A program made the position numbers and the translations under genes. 64,000 bases of DNA from Onchidella celtica (taxonomy: Eukaryota > Mollusca > Gastropoda > Systellommatophora > Onchidiidae): positions 63,796,046-63,860,045 of the forward strand of contig OZ007569.1 of NCBI GenBank assembly GCA_963931925.1, given 5' to 3'. Position 1 is the stretch's first letter. Each line of letters opens with the position of its first letter. Positions 61,778 through 64,000 of the stretch are shown piece after piece. The notes under the pieces are model-generated. The model was not told the origin of the DNA. It saw nothing but the letters and a program-made list of their open reading frames with translations, and did not search any database.

Positions 61778-64000
61778 ATGGCGGAACTCCAACAACTAAT
61801 GAAGTTGGGTAAGGAACTTGGCCTGGAGGGAGAGGAGCTACGCGGCTGGATTAAAGAACAGCAGGCGGATTTGCGCGATGAGCGTGCTAAGGATAGAGAG
61901 CGAGAAAAAGAGGCTCAGCAACAAGAAAGGGAGGCTAAGGAACGGGAGCAGGAGAGGGAGTTAAAGTTAAGGGAGATAGAAGCTCAAGAACGGGAGATAA
62001 AGTTAAAGGAGATAGAGGCGCAAGTAAAGATCGCCGAGTTGGAAATCAAAAAGAATGCGCCAACAGAAACAGTTGAGCGGCAGGTACACAATAAAGGTGG
62101 CGTTAGGATTAAGCTCCCTACGTTCGACGACCGGAAGGACGACCTAGACGCCTTCCTTTACAGGTTCGAACTGAACGCACAATTGCAATGGGGGGAAAAT
62201 AAGGAATTATGGGCCACGTACCTGGCGTCGCTGTTGCAGGGGCGAGCGTTAACCTACTTTAAAGAGCTACAGCGCGAAGACGTGCAAGATTACGATAAGC
62301 TGAAGGCTTTGCTGCTTCGCCGATTTGCGCGTACCGAGGAATATTTCCGGGAGCAGTTTAGGCGAGCACGTGCGGATACCAGGGAGGACTTTGCTGCCTT
62401 CGTCGCGAGACTAACGGAGTATTTCGCGAACTGGGTAGACTTGGCGCATGTGTGCGCGGATTTTGCTAAACTGAAAGACTTAATGATCCGTGACCAGCTG
62501 TACGCGTCGTGCCACAAAGATCTGGTGGCTTTCCTGAAAGAGAACGAACCCGCGACGGTGCAGGAGGCGTCTAAGTTGGCGGAAGCATACCGTACGGCAC
62601 ATCCGTCCAAACCAGTCGCCAGGGCGTACGTCCAAGATGCTGGGTACGTCGCCGTTGTCGAAGGGTCGCCGGCAGGACTTAGGGACAGGTCGCGTCAGCG
62701 TGGTGCCTATAGCGGGCAAGCCCAGGGGCAGCGTAGGGGCTATCACCAATCACCGGCATATGGATCCGGTAAGTTTGACCGAGCAGGAGGGCTAGGTCGC
62801 GGTAAGGGCCGGGGGCGAGTTGTGACCTTTGCCGATGACCGACGGCATAGGGACTCTAGTTCCGGTCGCGATGGGTCACGGGGACCCAGGCCTAATGCAG
62901 CACAGGGAGCGGAGTGTTGGACGTGCAGACGCGTGGGTCACTTTTCACGCGAGTGTAGGGCCGCGAAGTGTTGGAACTGCGGTAGAGCAGATCACATCAG
63001 CGTGAATTGCCCTGCAGGTAGGATAGCGGCGAACGTGGACAGTAGCTCCAGTCCATGTTCCCCAAATAAATTTCACCATGCGGCTGCGTGTGTTACATCG
63101 GACAACGGAGGCGGACAGTATTCTAAGTGTCCCAGTTGTGAGAAGTTATTATCTTCCGGTGTTTTACCTTGTGGGAGAAAGATCCCCGTTATAAATTCAT
63201 GTCATACAGGAGGTGGTCTTAGGGTTTATCCGGGGTTTGTTGGGGACGAACCGGTCTCGGTTTTACGAGATACAGGATCTACCGTTGTGGGAGTGCATAG
63301 AGACTGCATTCGGGATTCACAGCTTACAGGTGAGACTGTCCCGTGCATCCAATTTTCGGGGGCCATTGAGAAATTACCCATGGCAAGAATAGTGATAGAT
63401 ACACCTTTCCTTGGCGGGGAAGTCGAAGCAGTCGTTGGTTGTTTTCCAGGCGCCCAGCTCATCATTGGGAATGTATCGCGGGTAGTTTCCCCTTCCGATG
63501 AGAACGTGCAAGCATGGTCGCAATCAAAAGGTATTGACTTTTGTGCCGTGGTCGAAACACGCCGACGGGTAGCTGATAAAGATAAGATTAGACCTTTGGC
63601 GACGCCAGCGGTCAACCTAGATATCACGCCAGAGCGCTTGGCGAGATTACAAAGGGAGGACCCATCATTAAACCCATGTTTTGGGGAAGCGCGAACCGAG
63701 AAAACGAGGAAATATAAAAACGGGTCATCTTCTTTTTTTGTCCAGGGGGGCATTCTGTTCCGTATGTACGTCACAGTGGCTTCCGTTCAAAAGCAGGTCG
63801 TCGTGCCACGGTCGTTAATTGCTACAGAATTGCGTCTGGCCCATGATGTTCCATTAGAGGATCATATGGGAAGTGCTAGAACCAAGGAGAGAGTTCTGAA
63901 AGATTTTTATTGGCCATCGATACATAGAGATGTACGGCTGTATTGTAAGACGTGCAGTGCGTGCCAAAAGACGACGCATAAGGGTCGTACACCCCAGGCT
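61778..64000 (+). CDS. Gag-protease-integrase polyprotein of the Gmr1-like element (open at right edge)
   Basis: 741 codons are visible from ATG 61778. Residues about 25-90 form a highly charged coiled coil (ERAKDREREKEAQQQ). Residues about 105-275 are capsid; the second half (about 190-275, REQFRRARADTREDFAAFVA onward) has the look of the SCAN fold found in vertebrate zinc-finger proteins, which is thought to come from this element group. Two CCHC zinc knuckles follow at 380-393 (CWTCRRVGHFSREC) and 398-411 (CWNCGRADHISVNC). The retropepsin has LRDTGSTVVG with the active-site Asp at 498 and AQLIIGN downstream. From about 668 the integrase HHCC domain begins, with AHDVPLEDHMG (first His at 689), FYWPSIHRDV and KTCSACQK near the end. 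Gag and pol share one frame here. Confidence 0.9.
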   Translation, partial: MAELQQLMKLGKELGLEGEELRGWIKEQQADLRDERAKDREREKEAQQQEREAKEREQERELKLREIEAQEREIKLKEIEAQVKIAELEIKKNAPTETVERQVHNKGGVRIKLPTFDDRKDDLDAFLYRFELNAQLQWGENKELWATYLASLLQGRALTYFKELQREDVQDYDKLKALLLRRFARTEEYFREQFRRARADTREDFAAFVARLTEYFANWVDLAHVCADFAKLKDLMIRDQLYASCHKDLVAFLKENEPATVQEASKLAEAYRTAHPSKPVARAYVQDAGYVAVVEGSPAGLRDRSRQRGAYSGQAQGQRRGYHQSPAYGSGKFDRAGGLGRGKGRGRVVTFADDRRHRDSSSGRDGSRGPRPNAAQGAECWTCRRVGHFSRECRAAKCWNCGRADHISVNCPAGRIAANVDSSSSPCSPNKFHHAAACVTSDNGGGQYSKCPSCEKLLSSGVLPCGRKIPVINSCHTGGGLRVYPGFVGDEPVSVLRDTGSTVVGVHRDCIRDSQLTGETVPCIQFSGAIEKLPMARIVIDTPFLGGEVEAVVGCFPGAQLIIGNVSRVVSPSDENVQAWSQSKGIDFCAVVETRRRVADKDKIRPLATPAVNLDITPERLARLQREDPSLNPCFGEARTEKTRKYKNGSSSFFVQGGILFRMYVTVASVQKQVVVPRSLIATELRLAHDVPLEDHMGSARTKERVLKDFYWPSIHRDVRLYCKTCSACQKTTHKGRTPQA

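Larger units (their letters stand above)
59629..64000 (+). mobile_element. LTR retrotransposon, Gmr1-like Ty3/gypsy (5' LTR to integrase; continues past window)
   Basis: The 5' LTR is 59629-60811 (1183 bp), opening TGTCAC and closing GTGACA. A tRNA-Pro-type primer site starts at 60813. After a leader of about 950 bp a single frame opens at 61778 and is still open at the window edge. It encodes gag, an aspartic protease and then the integrase zinc-binding domain, with no reverse transcriptase or RNase H between them. That order (gag-PR-IN before RT) defines the Gmr1-like group of Ty3/gypsy elements. The visible part looks whole. RT, RNase H and the 3' LTR would lie beyond the window. Age cannot be judged without the second LTR, but the open frame suggests a young copy. 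Confidence 0.88.

Overview
The window looks like nuclear DNA of an invertebrate bilaterian. It is AT-rich, has small exons with GT/AG introns, many microsatellites, scattered pure G or C runs of about 8-16 nt, and animal gene families. The species cannot be fixed from the sequence. A mollusc or invertebrate deuterostome would fit the gene and transposon content, but that is a guess.

Layout. (1) About 0.2-11.9 kb, minus strand: a large secreted-type gene made of sushi/CCP (complement control protein) domains, at least 24 recognisable, running off the left edge. A signal peptide plus PAN/apple exon lies at its 5' side. The coding sequence carries an apparent frameshift in one domain and a lost splice donor further 3', and one intron holds an old LTR-retrotransposon piece. 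(2) 14.6-20.3 kb, minus strand: a four-coding-exon gene for an unrecognised 450-residue basic protein with an N-terminal coiled coil. One intron carries an 18-bp minisatellite. (3) 20.4-38 kb: essentially no genes; a 5'-truncated CR1/L2-type LINE with a 7-bp target duplication, diverged local duplications and a perfect hairpin. (4) 38.0-48.9 kb, minus strand: a complete 11-exon BBOF1 (basal body orientation factor 1, CCDC176) gene encoding 529 residues. (5) 49.6 kb to beyond 58.3 kb, plus strand: the 5' half (7 exons, 257 residues) of an ENTPD5/6-type nucleoside diphosphatase. It is divergent from BBOF1, with 738 bp between the start codons. (6) 59.6 kb to the right edge: an LTR retrotransposon in the same orientation inside an ENTPD intron. 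It has a 1.18-kb 5' LTR, a primer site like that for tRNA-Pro, and one open frame running gag (SCAN-like capsid, two zinc knuckles) - protease - integrase zinc-binding domain.

Most notable points: the divergent BBOF1/ENTPD5 pair, which I recall as also adjacent in human; and the retroelement, whose integrase follows protease directly with no reverse transcriptase between, the unusual order of the Gmr1-like Ty3/gypsy group from which SCAN domains are thought to derive. I found no clear sign of a wholly new biological system. The unrecognised coiled-coil gene and the PAN/sushi architecture are the best candidates for undescribed host genes. All splice sites were assigned by eye from dinucleotides, phase continuity and domain continuity.
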